Shown here: positions 37,131 to 48,034 of the stretch, in pieces
Layout of the letters: every line of letters starts with the position of its first letter
Position numbering within the stretch: the first letter of the stretch is position 1
Assembly (NCBI RefSeq): GCF_025264685.1
Contig: NZ_CP073721.1
Span: forward strand, 425,001 to 489,000
Direction: 5' to 3'
Length of the DNA: 64,000 bases
From: Dactylosporangium roseum
GTDB taxonomy: Bacteria; Actinomycetota; Actinomycetes; Mycobacteriales; Micromonosporaceae
The notes under the pieces: generated by a model
What the model saw: the letters and a program-made list of their open reading frames with translations, nothing else
Told to the model about the DNA's origin: nothing
Database searches by the model: none
Made by a program: the position numbers and the translations under genes

Positions 37131-39083
37131 CTACCCAACCTGGACCCAGCGCGCCTGCGACGGCACGCCGTTCTTGTCCAGGAAAAACAGCATGTAGGGC
37201 CCCGGCGGCATGAGCGCCGGCGAACTCGGCACGGTGACGGTGACCGAACCCGCGCCGGGCTCGATGTCGAGCGCCACCGAGCGCTGGTCCGTGTTGAGCA
37301 TGTGTGTGGCCGCGCTCGGCCGAATGAGCCGGGCGCTGCGCACGCTGTCCGGCATCAGCGTCGTGAAGGTGGCCGGCTGCCCGTACCGCACCGTCGTCGG
37401 GCCCTCGCCGATCACCGGCCCTGAACCGCGGAACAGATACGGCGGGGTGTAGATCTCCAGCCGCTGCTCGAACGTGCCGCTGATGGTGTTCTTCTTGTCC
37501 CGGAACAACGGGTCGGAGCCGACCGTCAGCACCCGGCCGTCCGGCAACAGCACCGCGGCGCTGTGGTAATTGCGTCCGACGAGCGGGTCGGCCGCGACCG
37601 TCAGCGTGTTGCTGTCCGGGTGGTAGATCCGGGCGGTGTGGTTGTCCGAGCCGTTGCGCCCCCGGTAGTTGCTGGAGCCGTTGGTGATGAGCACCGTGTC
37701 GTCGGGCAGTTGCACCAGATTGGGGTAGCGCGTGCCCTCCGGCAGGTCAGGACCCCGCTGGAACCGCGGTGAAGCCTCGTTGAGCTTGATGAGGTCGATG
37801 CGCCTGCTCGACTTGCTCGACTCGCCGACCCCGCCGCCGCCGACGACCATCACGGTCTGGTCCTGCACCGGACCGGCCCAGGCGGACATGCTCGTCTCCA
37901 GCAGGTCGGCGTCCCGCAGCCCCGGCACCGCCTCGAAGCTGTTGTCGGCGAGGTTCCAGAAGCCGGGGTCGCGGCCCTTGTCGGCGGGACCGTAGCCGGC
38001 GTTCGAGCCGGAGTAGAACAGCACGCCGGCGCGGTCGGTCTGGAACAGCGCCGGATAGGTCGGGAAGTATCGATCGAGATCCCGGCGCACCGTCCACTGC
38101 TTCGTCTTCGGGTCGTACACCTCGTTCTGCGTGCCGTCGACCACCTCGCCGCTGCCGTCGAGGCCCGACACCGCGAGCACCGAGCCGTCCGGAAGGCCGG
38201 TCAGCGTGGGATACCAACGCTTCTCGTGCATGTCGGCCACCCGCTCGTATTGCTCGGTGAACGGGTTGAACTCGTAGGTCTCCTTGCGCCCCTGGTAGTC
38301 CTGCTTCTCCAGGTCGATCTTGTTGGCGATGCCGTAGATGTTCTGCGCGTCGGCCCCGGTGAGGCCGTCGAGGTGATACTGCGCGTGGCCGGTGCGGACG
38401 TAGTCGGTGCCGTCCTCGGCCGCGTCGACCCAGACGGCCGTCTGGCCGGCGGTGACGGTGACCGACGTGTGACCGCCGTTGCGGTTTTTGATTTCCGTCT
38501 TGGTGGCCGCCGGCACGACGAAGTCGTCGTTTGCGATATACCGCTTACCGTCCGTGGCGATGAAGGTCGTGCCCTTCGGGAAGGACCGGTCGCCGTCGGG
38601 TGACTCGTTCTTCACCGTCATCGTGCCCCCGGCCCGCTTGACGGCGGGATCGAGCAGCTCATAGCGCAGTGTGCCGCCGGCGACGAGCAGCTTGCCGTCG
38701 GGCAGGAACGTGTGGCCGGCGCAGAACAGGTCGGTCGGGGTCGGCACGAACTTCGTCACGCCGCTGACCGGGTCGAACACCAGCGTCTTGAACGTGCCGG
38801 CGTCGAACTGCGCGCGGTCGTTGCCGGAGCCGGCGATGAGCAGGATCTTGCCCGACGGCAGCAGTGCCGCATGGATCGCGTTGACCCGCTGGCCCTTCGG
38901 CAGTTCGACGATCTGCCAGAATCCGTGCAATTCCTTGTATTCCACACTGTTGATCAGCCGCTCGTGCTGCCATTGCGTCACGGCCGACCACAGCGGCGGG
39001 AGGTTGGCTCCGCCGAGCACCGCGGCCGCCACGATGGGCAGCATGACCTTGCGACGAATCCAGTGTGGAATGAGAGGCGTCAA
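37131..39083 (-). CDS. glxA: GlxA-type radical copper oxidase (galactose oxidase family)
   Basis: 650-aa membrane-anchored oxidase with a mononuclear copper and a Cys-Tyr cofactor. TM anchor at about 13-30. Candidate ligands: Cys121 in LFCAGH, Tyr291 in KRWYPT, Tyr506 and His507 in RNYHSAAVLLPDG, and His594 in AATHMLNTDQR. Kelch-like beta-propeller repeats and a C-terminal Ig-like domain complete the fold. With the TTG start the residue numbers of the Cys and Tyr coincide with those I recall for the Streptomyces lividans enzyme (Cys121, Tyr291). That enzyme oxidises a CslA-made glycan at hyphal tips. It faces the GH6 gene and lies next to cslA. Confidence 0.92.
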   Translation of the reverse strand: MTPLIPHWIRRKVMLPIVAAAVLGGANLPPLWSAVTQWQHERLINSVEYKELHGFWQIVELPKGQRVNAIHAALLPSGKILLIAGSGNDRAQFDAGTFKTLVFDPVSGVTKFVPTPTDLFCAGHTFLPDGKLLVAGGTLRYELLDPAVKRAGGTMTVKNESPDGDRSFPKGTTFIATDGKRYIANDDFVVPAATKTEIKNRNGGHTSVTVTAGQTAVWVDAAEDGTDYVRTGHAQYHLDGLTGADAQNIYGIANKIDLEKQDYQGRKETYEFNPFTEQYERVADMHEKRWYPTLTGLPDGSVLAVSGLDGSGEVVDGTQNEVYDPKTKQWTVRRDLDRYFPTYPALFQTDRAGVLFYSGSNAGYGPADKGRDPGFWNLADNSFEAVPGLRDADLLETSMSAWAGPVQDQTVMVVGGGGVGESSKSSRRIDLIKLNEASPRFQRGPDLPEGTRYPNLVQLPDDTVLITNGSSNYRGRNGSDNHTARIYHPDSNTLTVAADPLVGRNYHSAAVLLPDGRVLTVGSDPLFRDKKNTISGTFEQRLEIYTPPYLFRGSGPVIGEGPTTVRYGQPATFTTLMPDSVRSARLIRPSAATHMLNTDQRSVALDIEPGAGSVTVTVPSSPALMPPGPYMLFFLDKNGVPSQARWVQVG

Positions 39084-39091
39084 CGCGAGAG

Positions 39092-39096
39092 CTCCT
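39092..39096 (-). promoter_or_regulatory. ribosome-binding site fixing the TTG start of glxA
   Basis: AGGAG on the minus strand lies 8 nt before TTG 39083. It selects this TTG against the longer upstream frame, which has no ribosome-binding site and no protein-like composition. Confidence 0.7.
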
Positions 39097-39240
39097 GCAG
39101 TCGGGGGGACCGCAAGAACGGTAGACCGAGCCTGGGGGGCCGACAAATCGTTCTTGCGTCCGTTTACGTTCCGCCATCGGCCGAATACGCCAACGGCGAT
39201 ACCTGTTGACCTCCCGCCGTGCGCGGGATCAAGTTGCCGC

Positions 39241-40440
39241 ATGAGGCGCTCGCCCTACTGGCCGGTGGTCAGCCATCCCGTTCTCCGCCGGGTCCTGCCC
39301 GGTCTGGCGGTCTCCGCGCTCGGTGACGGCATGTCCCTCGTGGCCGTGAGCTGGCTCGCGCTGCAACTCGCCCCGGCCGGGCAGCGGGGCGTGTGGGTGG
39401 CGGTCGCGGTCGCGGCCTACTCCCTGCCGAGCGCGGCCGGCGGGGTGCTGTTCGGCCGGTTCCTCGGCGGGCGTCCCGGCGCGGAGCTGGCCGGGTGGAA
39501 CGCGATCCTGCGCGCCGCCGCGCTCGCCGCGATCGTGGTCACCTACGCCGCCGGCGGTCTGGGCATCGGTCGCTACGTCGCACTGCTCGCCGTATCGTCG
39601 CTGCTGGCCGCCTGGGGGTCCGCCGGTCGCTACACGCTGATCGCCGAGGTCCTGCCCACCGAGCACCATCTCGCGGCAAATGCGGTGAACACGACGATCG
39701 CGGAGTTTGCCACCATTGTCGGACCGCCGCTCGCGGGCCTGCTCATCGCCTGGACCAACCCGGTGGTCGTGATCGCGCTCGACGCGGCGAGTTTCGCGGT
39801 CCTGGCGCTGACGTACCGCTTGGCCGTGCCGCGGTCCGCGCAGCGACCGGAGGCCCCGCGGTCGGGGTGGGCCGCCTTCGCCGCCATCTGGCGCGACCGC
39901 ACCCTGCTCGGCCTGCTGGCGCTGTCGGCCGGCTTCTTCCTCCTGTTCGGCCCGTTCTACGCGGCGATGCCGATCTACGTCGCCGACGACCTGGACGCCG
40001 GTGTCACGCTGCTCGGTGTCTACTACACGGCGTTCGGCGTCGGCGCGGTCGCGGGCGGTCTGGCGACGGGCTACCTGCACCGCTGGCCGCTCTGGCCGAC
40101 CACGATCGGCATCGTCGTCGCGTTCGGCGCCGCGCTGCTGCCGCTGGGGCTCGGCGCGCCTGTGGGCGTCTCCCTCGTGGCGTTCGCGGTCGGCGGACTG
40201 GTCTGGGCGCCGTACATGTCGACGTCGATGGCGCTCTTCCAACGGGTCACCCCGCCGGAGCGGCTCCCGCAGGTCCTCGCCGCGAACGGCTCGATGATCG
40301 TGCTCGCCGTGCCGCTCGGCACGGTCCTCGGCGGACCGCTGGTCGCCGCGGCCGGTGCCCGCGGGACGCTGCTGCTCTGCGCCGTTGCCATGGTCGCGCT
40401 CGGTGCCGTCGCCGCGGCGGTCAGGACCGTCAGGAAATGA
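39241..40440 (+). CDS. MFS transporter
   Basis: 399-aa major facilitator of MFS_3/EntS-like character: LPGLAVSALGDGMSLVAVSWLALQL, a cytosolic GRFLGGRPG loop between helices 2 and 3, a central loop rich in RSAQRPEAPRSG, and about 11-12 hydrophobic segments in total. Start ATG 39241; the open frame upstream overlaps glxA antisense and is not protein-like. It points away from glxA and toward the oxidoreductase gene, but the 151 bp to the latter suggest separate units. The substrate is unknown. Confidence 0.85.
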   Translation: MRRSPYWPVVSHPVLRRVLPGLAVSALGDGMSLVAVSWLALQLAPAGQRGVWVAVAVAAYSLPSAAGGVLFGRFLGGRPGAELAGWNAILRAAALAAIVVTYAAGGLGIGRYVALLAVSSLLAAWGSAGRYTLIAEVLPTEHHLAANAVNTTIAEFATIVGPPLAGLLIAWTNPVVVIALDAASFAVLALTYRLAVPRSAQRPEAPRSGWAAFAAIWRDRTLLGLLALSAGFFLLFGPFYAAMPIYVADDLDAGVTLLGVYYTAFGVGAVAGGLATGYLHRWPLWPTTIGIVVAFGAALLPLGLGAPVGVSLVAFAVGGLVWAPYMSTSMALFQRVTPPERLPQVLAANGSMIVLAVPLGTVLGGPLVAAAGARGTLLLCAVAMVALGAVAAAVRTVRK

Positions 40441-40591
40441 GGTCTTTCGCGACCGCTTCAGCGGGTCCGTCAGCAGGGCGGTGATGTCGCTCGCGCTCGG
40501 CCTCGACGATGGCCGCCTTCCTGGCACCGCACGTTTACCCGTTCGCGTCGGATCGCGGCGACGCTGTGAGATTCCGCGTTAGGTTTGGGGC

Positions 40592-41461
40592 ATGAAGCTG
40601 GGTCTGCACTACTGGACTTTCTCGACCCCGGCGGAGCCGACCGCCATCGCACCGACCCTGCGCGAGACCGCCCTGATCGCCGAGCAGGCGGGGGTGGACT
40701 CGTTCACCGTCATGGACCACTACTTCCAGATGGATCGGACGGCCCCGGCCGAGGAGCCCATGCTGGAGGGGTATACGACACTCGGCTATGTCGCGGCGCT
40801 GACGTCACGGATGACGCTCGGCCTGCTGGTGACCGGGGTGATGTACCGTCACCCCGGCATCCTGGCGAAGACCGTCACCACGCTCGACGTGCTCTCGGGC
40901 GGCCGCGCGCGCCTCGGCATCGGCGCGTCGTGGTATGAGCGCGAGCAGCGCGGCCTCGGTGTGCCGGTGGTGCCGGTCGCCGAGCGCTTCGAGCGGCTGG
41001 AGGAGACGCTGCGGATCTGTCTACAGATGTGGAGCGACGACAACGGCGCCTACGAGGGCCGGCACTACAGGCTCACCGAGACGCTGAACTCGCCGCAGAC
41101 GCTGAGCCGCCCGCACCCGATGATCATGATCGGCGGCGGCGGTGAGAAGAAGACGCTGCGACTCGTCGCCAAATACGGCGACGCCTGCAACATCTTCGGC
41201 ACCAGCGCCGAGGAGGTGGAGCGCAAGCTGTCCGTGCTGCGCGAGCACTGCGCCGCCGAGGGCCGCGACTTCGACGAGATCGTGAAGACGGCGCTGGTCA
41301 CCCGGCCGGCGCTGGTCGACCCGGACGCGTGGCTCGCCGACGTGGAGCGCTTTGCCGGGCTCGGCATCACCGAGGTCATGACGATGCCCGACCGCCACCC
41401 GGTCGAATTCGTCAACGGCCTGGCCGAGCGGATCGTGCCACGGCTCAAGTCGATCGGCTGA
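40592..41461 (+). CDS. LLM-class F420-dependent oxidoreductase
   Basis: 289-aa enzyme of the luciferase-like monooxygenase superfamily, a TIM barrel that usually uses coenzyme F420 in actinobacteria. It shows LIAEQAGVDSFTVMDHY, TLGLLVTGVMYRHPGILAKTV, the LSGGRARLGIGASWYEREQ block that binds the cofactor phosphate, and MIMIGGGGEKKTLRL. The substrate is unknown. TAGGTT at 40580-40585 lies 6 nt before the ATG, so the transcript may be leaderless; no ribosome-binding site is visible. Confidence 0.9.
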   Translation: MKLGLHYWTFSTPAEPTAIAPTLRETALIAEQAGVDSFTVMDHYFQMDRTAPAEEPMLEGYTTLGYVAALTSRMTLGLLVTGVMYRHPGILAKTVTTLDVLSGGRARLGIGASWYEREQRGLGVPVVPVAERFERLEETLRICLQMWSDDNGAYEGRHYRLTETLNSPQTLSRPHPMIMIGGGGEKKTLRLVAKYGDACNIFGTSAEEVERKLSVLREHCAAEGRDFDEIVKTALVTRPALVDPDAWLADVERFAGLGITEVMTMPDRHPVEFVNGLAERIVPRLKSIG

Positions 41462-42063
41462 GCGGCACGGGGCCGGCCGCCGTCCCGCGTACCGATCGTC
41501 CATAGTGGACCAGCGGAGCGCTGCTTCCCGGCGTCCCCGCCACCGACCGGTCACGCTCCGGCAACGTGGTCGTCGGCGTGCTACCGGACCAGGCTGACAA
41601 TTCGGGCGCTGGCCTCGGAGGCGTCGCCGCCGAGGTGTGCCGGCCGGCACGCGTTCCGGCGCAATCCCGCCGCCAGGCCGGGCAACCCCATGATCATGGG
41701 AAAGATCCGGCTATCGGGGCAGCCACATCTTTCCCATGATCATGGAGTCGCCCGGCACGGAACGCCGCCGCCCCGGTCCGGCGGTCCGCACGACTGTGCG
41801 GCACCATCCAGTAGCGCATCTATGCCCGAATTGTCGGCCTTATTTGGCTGTCGGGCCTAGCGCCGAAGACGCTCCGCGATCATGAACGTGGCGCCGGGGT
41901 CGGGTGCGTGCCTGCCGGGCTGCCGAAGGCTCCAGGCGTCCCACTGGCGCATCCGCCCGACAGGGCCCGGAGGGCAGACCGACCGGTCGGCGAAATCGCA
42001 CCTTTGGTCCGAAAAGTTGGTAACGCGTCACCTTTGCTCGGGAGTGCGCGTTGAACTGCAACG
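41462..42063. other. 602-bp intergenic region before the glycan locus
   Basis: No supported gene. It contains the palindromic element at 41688-41745, a small repeat GTCCA-TAG-TGGAC at 41498-41510 and a perfect 12-bp palindrome CCGACCGGTCGG at 41979-41990, 74 bp before the epimerase. The part from 41990 to 42063 should hold the promoter of the epimerase, but no -35/-10 pair is convincing. Confidence 0.55.
41688..41745. repeat. palindromic element, second family
   Basis: A perfect 19-bp inverted repeat (41688-41706 with 41727-41745, core CATGATCATGGGAAAGAT) encloses a second stem GGCT/AGCC (41709-41712 with 41721-41724). It lies 227 nt after the oxidoreductase gene. The sequence is unrelated to the element at 22951 and 60283. 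It may be a terminator or a small repeated element; only one copy was found here. Confidence 0.7.
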
Positions 42064-42967
42064 ATGAGAGTTCTCGTAACCGGCGGCGCCGGGTTCATCG
42101 GCGGGAATCTGTGCCGCGAGCTGGCCGCCCACCCCGGCGTCGATGAGGTCGTCGCCTTCGACGATCTCACCACCGGTACCGACCGTAACCTCGAAGGCGT
42201 CGACGTCAAGCTTGTCGTCGGCAGCATCCTCGACCGGCCCATGATCAACGACGCGGTGTCCGGTGCCGACGTGGTCGTCCACCTCGCCGCCCGGCCGTCC
42301 GTGCCGCGAAGTGTCGCCGACCCGCTGCGCAGCCATCTTGTCAACGCCACGGGCACCATGCACGTGCTGGAGGCGTGCCGGCGGGAAAACACGCCGATCA
42401 TCACCGCGTCCTCGTCGTCGGTGTACGGGCCGACCCGCACCCTGCCGAAGCACGAGGAACTGCCGACCCGCCCGCAGAGCCCGTACGCGGCGAGCAAACT
42501 CGCGGCCGAGTCGGCGGTCCTGGCCTACGGGGCCACCTACGGGCTGCCGGTGCTCGCGCTGCGATTCTTCAACGTGTACGGGCCGCTCCAGTCGGTCGGG
42601 CACGCCTACGCCGCCGTCATCCCCACCTTCGCCGACGCGGCACTGCGCGGCCGGCCCTTGCACGTCCACGGCGACGGCCTGCAGACCCGCGACTTCACGT
42701 ACGTCGGGTCGGTCGCCCGGCTGCTCGCCGACGCCGCGGTCCGCCAGGTCGCCAGCCCGACGCCGGTCAACCTCGCGTTCGGCACCCGCACCTCGCTGCT
42801 GGACCTCGTCGACCGCATCCGCGGGCTCGTGGACCGGCCGGTCGAGGTCGTGTTCGACCCGGCCCGCCCCGGCGACGTGCGCGACTCCCAGGCCGACTCG
42901 CAGCGGCTGAAGGACCTTTTCCCCGGTCACGGCCCGGTGCCGCTGGACGTCGGACTGCGCGAGACGG

Positions 42968-44782
<1,815 letters not shown>

Positions 44783-44940
44783 CCAGATCCCCCCGCAGAG
44801 TCGGATGGCGATCATTCTTCATGACTCGCGGGAGGAATGTCGCTTAAAAACCTTATCGGGGAAATCATGCGGTTTCATCGCTTGCGACCCCTCGATCTGT
44901 AACCCTCTGTAGGGAAGTAGTTACGGGGAGGTCATGGCGT

Positions 44941-46389
44941 ATGGAGCTGCGCGACTACGTCAGCGCGGTCCGCAAACGCTGGTGGCTGGTGGCCACGACG
45001 GCCTGCCTGGCGCTGGCCGCCGCGGTGGTGGTGACCGCGACGGCCGCACCCACCTACGCCGCCTCGGTCACCTTCTTCGTGAGCACGCCGAGCAGCGGGG
45101 TCACCGACGCCTACCAGGGCGGCCTGTTCTCCCAGCAGCGCGCGCGCTCCTACGTCACGCTCGTCACGAGCGACCGGCTCGCCCGCGCGGTGGCCGCCGA
45201 CCCCGGCGTCGGGCTCGACGCCGACGAGATCAAGGGCCGTCTCTCCGCACGTACCGTGCCCGACACCGTACTGCTCGACGTCACCGTCGTCGACACCGAC
45301 AGCGGGCGGGCGTTGCGCGTCGCCCAGGCCGTCGCGACGGAGTTCGCCGAGCTCGTCGCGGTCATCGAGACCCCGCCGGGCGGCACCGCCCCGACCGTCC
45401 GCGTCGACGTCGTCACCGGACCCCGGGTCGGCACCGAGCCCGTCAGCCCGCGCCCGGTCCGCAACTTCGGACTGGCCCTGCTGCTCGGGCTGATCGTCGG
45501 GGCGGCCGCGGCCGTCCTGCGGGACATCCTGGACACCACCGTCCGGTCCGCGTCGACCCTGCGTCAGGCCGCCGGAAGGGCCATCCTGGCAGCGGTACCG
45601 CTGGATCCCCGGGTGAAGGACGAGCCGCTGCTGCTGGACGACGCGGCCTGGTCACCCCGCGGCGAGGCCATGCGGCACCTGCGCACCAACCTCCAGTTCG
45701 TCGACCCCGACCGGCGCGCCCGCTGCGTCGTGGTGACGAGCGCGCTGCCCGACGAGGGCAAGTCCACGATCGCCTGCAACCTGGCGATCGTGCTCGCCGA
45801 GGCCGGGCACCGGGTGCTGCTCGTCGACGCCGACGTCCGGCGACCGAAGCTCGCCGGCTACCTCGACCTGGAGGGCGCGGTCGGGCTCACCAACGTGCTC
45901 GTCGGGCAGGTCGACCTCGAGACCGCCGTGCAGCGGTGGGGCGACCGCGACCTGTGGGTGCTCGCCAGCGGCTCGATCCCGCCCAACCCGAGCGAGCTGC
46001 TCGGCTCGCAGCAGATGGCCCGGCTGCTCGCGACGGTGAGCGAGTCCTACGACTACGTCGTCGTGGACACCTCGCCGCTGCTGGTCGTCACCGACGCCGC
46101 CGTGGTCGCCAGCCGCGCCGACGGCGCCGTCCTGGTGACCCGGGCCGGCAAGACCACCGTCGCGCAGGTGCAGTCGGCGGTCCTCGCGATCGAGGCGGTC
46201 TCCGCCCGGCTCTTCGGCTGCGTGCTCAACGCGGCGAAGGGCGGCACCGGCGACGGCTACAGCTACGCGTACTACGGCACACGCGACGCCGAACGGTCCC
46301 GCCCGGCCCCGCGCCCGCTCACGGCCGAGCCGGCCAGGAAGGCGGCCGACAAGCCGTTCACCGTCGAAGCCGGCCGGCGAGGAGGCTGA
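44941..46389 (+). CDS. BY-kinase fused to Wzz-type chain-length regulator
   Basis: 482-aa membrane protein that controls polysaccharide chain length and is a tyrosine kinase. N-terminal Wzz domain: TM at about 15-35, extracytoplasmic loop, second TM at about 176-193 with the PRPVRNFGLALLLG block. Cytosolic BY-kinase domain: Walker A SALPDEGKST (267-276), Walker A' LLVDADVRRPKL, Walker B YVVVDTSPL. The C-terminal Tyr cluster YSYAYYG is the likely autophosphorylation site. ACGGGGAGGTC lies upstream of the ATG. The opposing phosphatase gene overlaps its 3' end by 32 bp. The 158 bp upstream are AT-richer than the rest and should hold a promoter. Confidence 0.93.
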   Translation: MELRDYVSAVRKRWWLVATTACLALAAAVVVTATAAPTYAASVTFFVSTPSSGVTDAYQGGLFSQQRARSYVTLVTSDRLARAVAADPGVGLDADEIKGRLSARTVPDTVLLDVTVVDTDSGRALRVAQAVATEFAELVAVIETPPGGTAPTVRVDVVTGPRVGTEPVSPRPVRNFGLALLLGLIVGAAAAVLRDILDTTVRSASTLRQAAGRAILAAVPLDPRVKDEPLLLDDAAWSPRGEAMRHLRTNLQFVDPDRRARCVVVTSALPDEGKSTIACNLAIVLAEAGHRVLLVDADVRRPKLAGYLDLEGAVGLTNVLVGQVDLETAVQRWGDRDLWVLASGSIPPNPSELLGSQQMARLLATVSESYDYVVVDTSPLLVVTDAAVVASRADGAVLVTRAGKTTVAQVQSAVLAIEAVSARLFGCVLNAAKGGTGDGYSYAYYGTRDAERSRPAPRPLTAEPARKAADKPFTVEAGRRGG

Positions 46390-46882
46390 GGATGCCGTTG
46401 ATGGTCGTGGCGCAGTCCCGGAACCCGTCCATCGGCCCGCCGAACGGATCGGTCAAGTCGTCGTCGGCCGGCGAGCCGGGCTGCAGCCGCCCGCGCACCC
46501 GCCCGATCTCCGCCAGCAGCTCGGCTGGCGGCGCGGCCGGGCCGTCCGGCAGCGCGGCGAGGTACCGGCCGAACTGGCGCAGCGTGAAGGTCCGCCCGGC
46601 CGTCGCCGGCGCGAGCGTCACACACCGCGCTCGCTCCGCCCGGGTCGCGGTGAGCACCAGTTCGGCACCGGCGAGCACGGCGGCGTCCACGCGACGACTG
46701 CGGAAGCCCGTCGGGTCGGCGCCCAGTTCGGTCAGCACCGCCCGCGCGTGGGACGGCATCTCCAGGCCGGGCACCGCGTGCGTGCCCGCGCTGGCGGCGG
46801 CCAGCCCGTGCGACGCCGCGAGCCGTTCGGCCATCGCCGACCGGCACAGGTTGGCCCGGCACACGAACAGCATCACGGGCAT
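46358..46882 (-). CDS. low-molecular-weight protein tyrosine phosphatase
   Basis: 174-aa phosphatase, likely partner of the adjacent BY-kinase. Active-site P-loop CRANLCRS (Cys8 to Arg14, C-x5-R) at the N-terminus and the general acid Asp in DDLTDPFGG (Asp145). Such enzymes dephosphorylate the kinase Tyr cluster and reset the exopolysaccharide machinery. It ends 32 bp inside the kinase gene on the opposite strand and starts only 21 bp from the aminotransferase start, so the two divergent promoters must overlap coding sequence. Start ATG 46882. Confidence 0.93.
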   Translation of the reverse strand: MPVMLFVCRANLCRSAMAERLAASHGLAAASAGTHAVPGLEMPSHARAVLTELGADPTGFRSRRVDAAVLAGAELVLTATRAERARCVTLAPATAGRTFTLRQFGRYLAALPDGPAAPPAELLAEIGRVRGRLQPGSPADDDLTDPFGGPMDGFRDCATTINGILSLLAGRLRR

Positions 46883-46903
46883 CTCCGGCTGGGGCTGGTC
46901 ACG

Positions 46904-48034
46904 GTGAACGCACGGGTCTACCTCTCCCCGCCCGACATGTCGGGGACCGAGGAGCGCTATCTGGTCAACGCGCTGCGCTCCGGTTGGGTCGCGCCCGTCG
47001 GCCCGGATCTCGACGCGTTCGAGCGGGAGATCGCGCAGCGGTGCGGCACCGCACACGCCGTCGGCGTCTCCTCCGGGACCGCGGCGCTGCACCTCGGGCT
47101 GCTCGCGTTGGGTGTCAAGGCCGGTGACGCGGTGGTGGTACCGACGCTGACGTTCGCGGCCACCGCCAACGCCGTCGTCTACACCGGCGCCGAGCCGGTC
47201 TTCGTGGACAGCCGGGCCGAGGACGGCAACCTCGATCCGGACCTGGTCGAGCGGGCCGTCGCCGACCTGCGCCGGCAGGGGCGCCGGGTCGGCGCGATCG
47301 TGCCGGTCGACCTGTTCGGCGCCTGTGCCGACTACGGGACGCTGGTGCCGCTGGCGGAGGCACTGGACGTACCGCTGCTGGAAGACGCGGCCGAGGCACT
47401 CGGCGCGACCCGTGACGGCCGGCCGGCCGGGTCGTTCGGGCGGGCGGCGGCGCTGTCGTTCAACGGCAACAAGATCATGACCACGTCCGGCGGGGGCATG
47501 ATCGTCACCGGTGACGAGGCCCTCGCCGCACGCTGCCGCCACCTCGCCACCCAGGCCCGCGAGCCGGTGCCGCACTACGAGCACATTGACATCGGCTACA
47601 ACTACCGGCTCAGCAACCTCCTCGCCGCAGTCGGCCGGGGGCAGCTCTCCCGGCTCGACGAGATGATCACCCGGCGGCGGCAGTTGCGGGAGCGGTACGC
47701 CAAGACGTTCGCCGGCGCGCCCGGCGTCCGCCTGCTCGGCGACGGTGACCCCGGCGCCAACTGCTGGCTGACCACGATCGCCGTCGAGCCGGACCGGGCC
47801 GGCTGGACGGCGGCGGAGCTCGGCGCGCACCTCGGCACGCACGACATCGAGACCCGCCCGGTGTGGAAGCCGATGCACGCCCAGCCGGTGTTCCACGGCC
47901 GCCGGGCCTGGCTCACCGGCGTCGCCGACCGGCTCTTCGCGACGGGACTCGCCGTGCCGAGCGGCTCGGCCCTGCGCGAGCCGGCCCAGGAGCGCGTCTT
48001 CGGCGCCATCGGCGAGTTCCTGGAGGGTCGGTGA
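46904..48034 (+). CDS. DegT/DnrJ/EryC1/StrS aminotransferase, PglE-like
   Basis: 376-aa PLP enzyme that transfers an amino group to a 4-keto nucleotide sugar, here probably the product of the PglF-like dehydratase. Family blocks: LSPPDMSGTEERYLVNAL (N-terminal signature of PglE/PseC-type proteins), SSGTAALHLGLLALGV, and the PLP Lys190 in FNGNKIMTTSGGG. The fit to the pgl route is supported by the next two genes. GTG 46904 is used; an earlier frame is antisense to the phosphatase. Its TGA overlaps the GTG of the next gene (GTGA). First of eight overlapping genes. Confidence 0.92.
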   Translation: MNARVYLSPPDMSGTEERYLVNALRSGWVAPVGPDLDAFEREIAQRCGTAHAVGVSSGTAALHLGLLALGVKAGDAVVVPTLTFAATANAVVYTGAEPVFVDSRAEDGNLDPDLVERAVADLRRQGRRVGAIVPVDLFGACADYGTLVPLAEALDVPLLEDAAEALGATRDGRPAGSFGRAAALSFNGNKIMTTSGGGMIVTGDEALAARCRHLATQAREPVPHYEHIDIGYNYRLSNLLAAVGRGQLSRLDEMITRRRQLRERYAKTFAGAPGVRLLGDGDPGANCWLTTIAVEPDRAGWTAAELGAHLGTHDIETRPVWKPMHAQPVFHGRRAWLTGVADRLFATGLAVPSGSALREPAQERVFGAIGEFLEGR

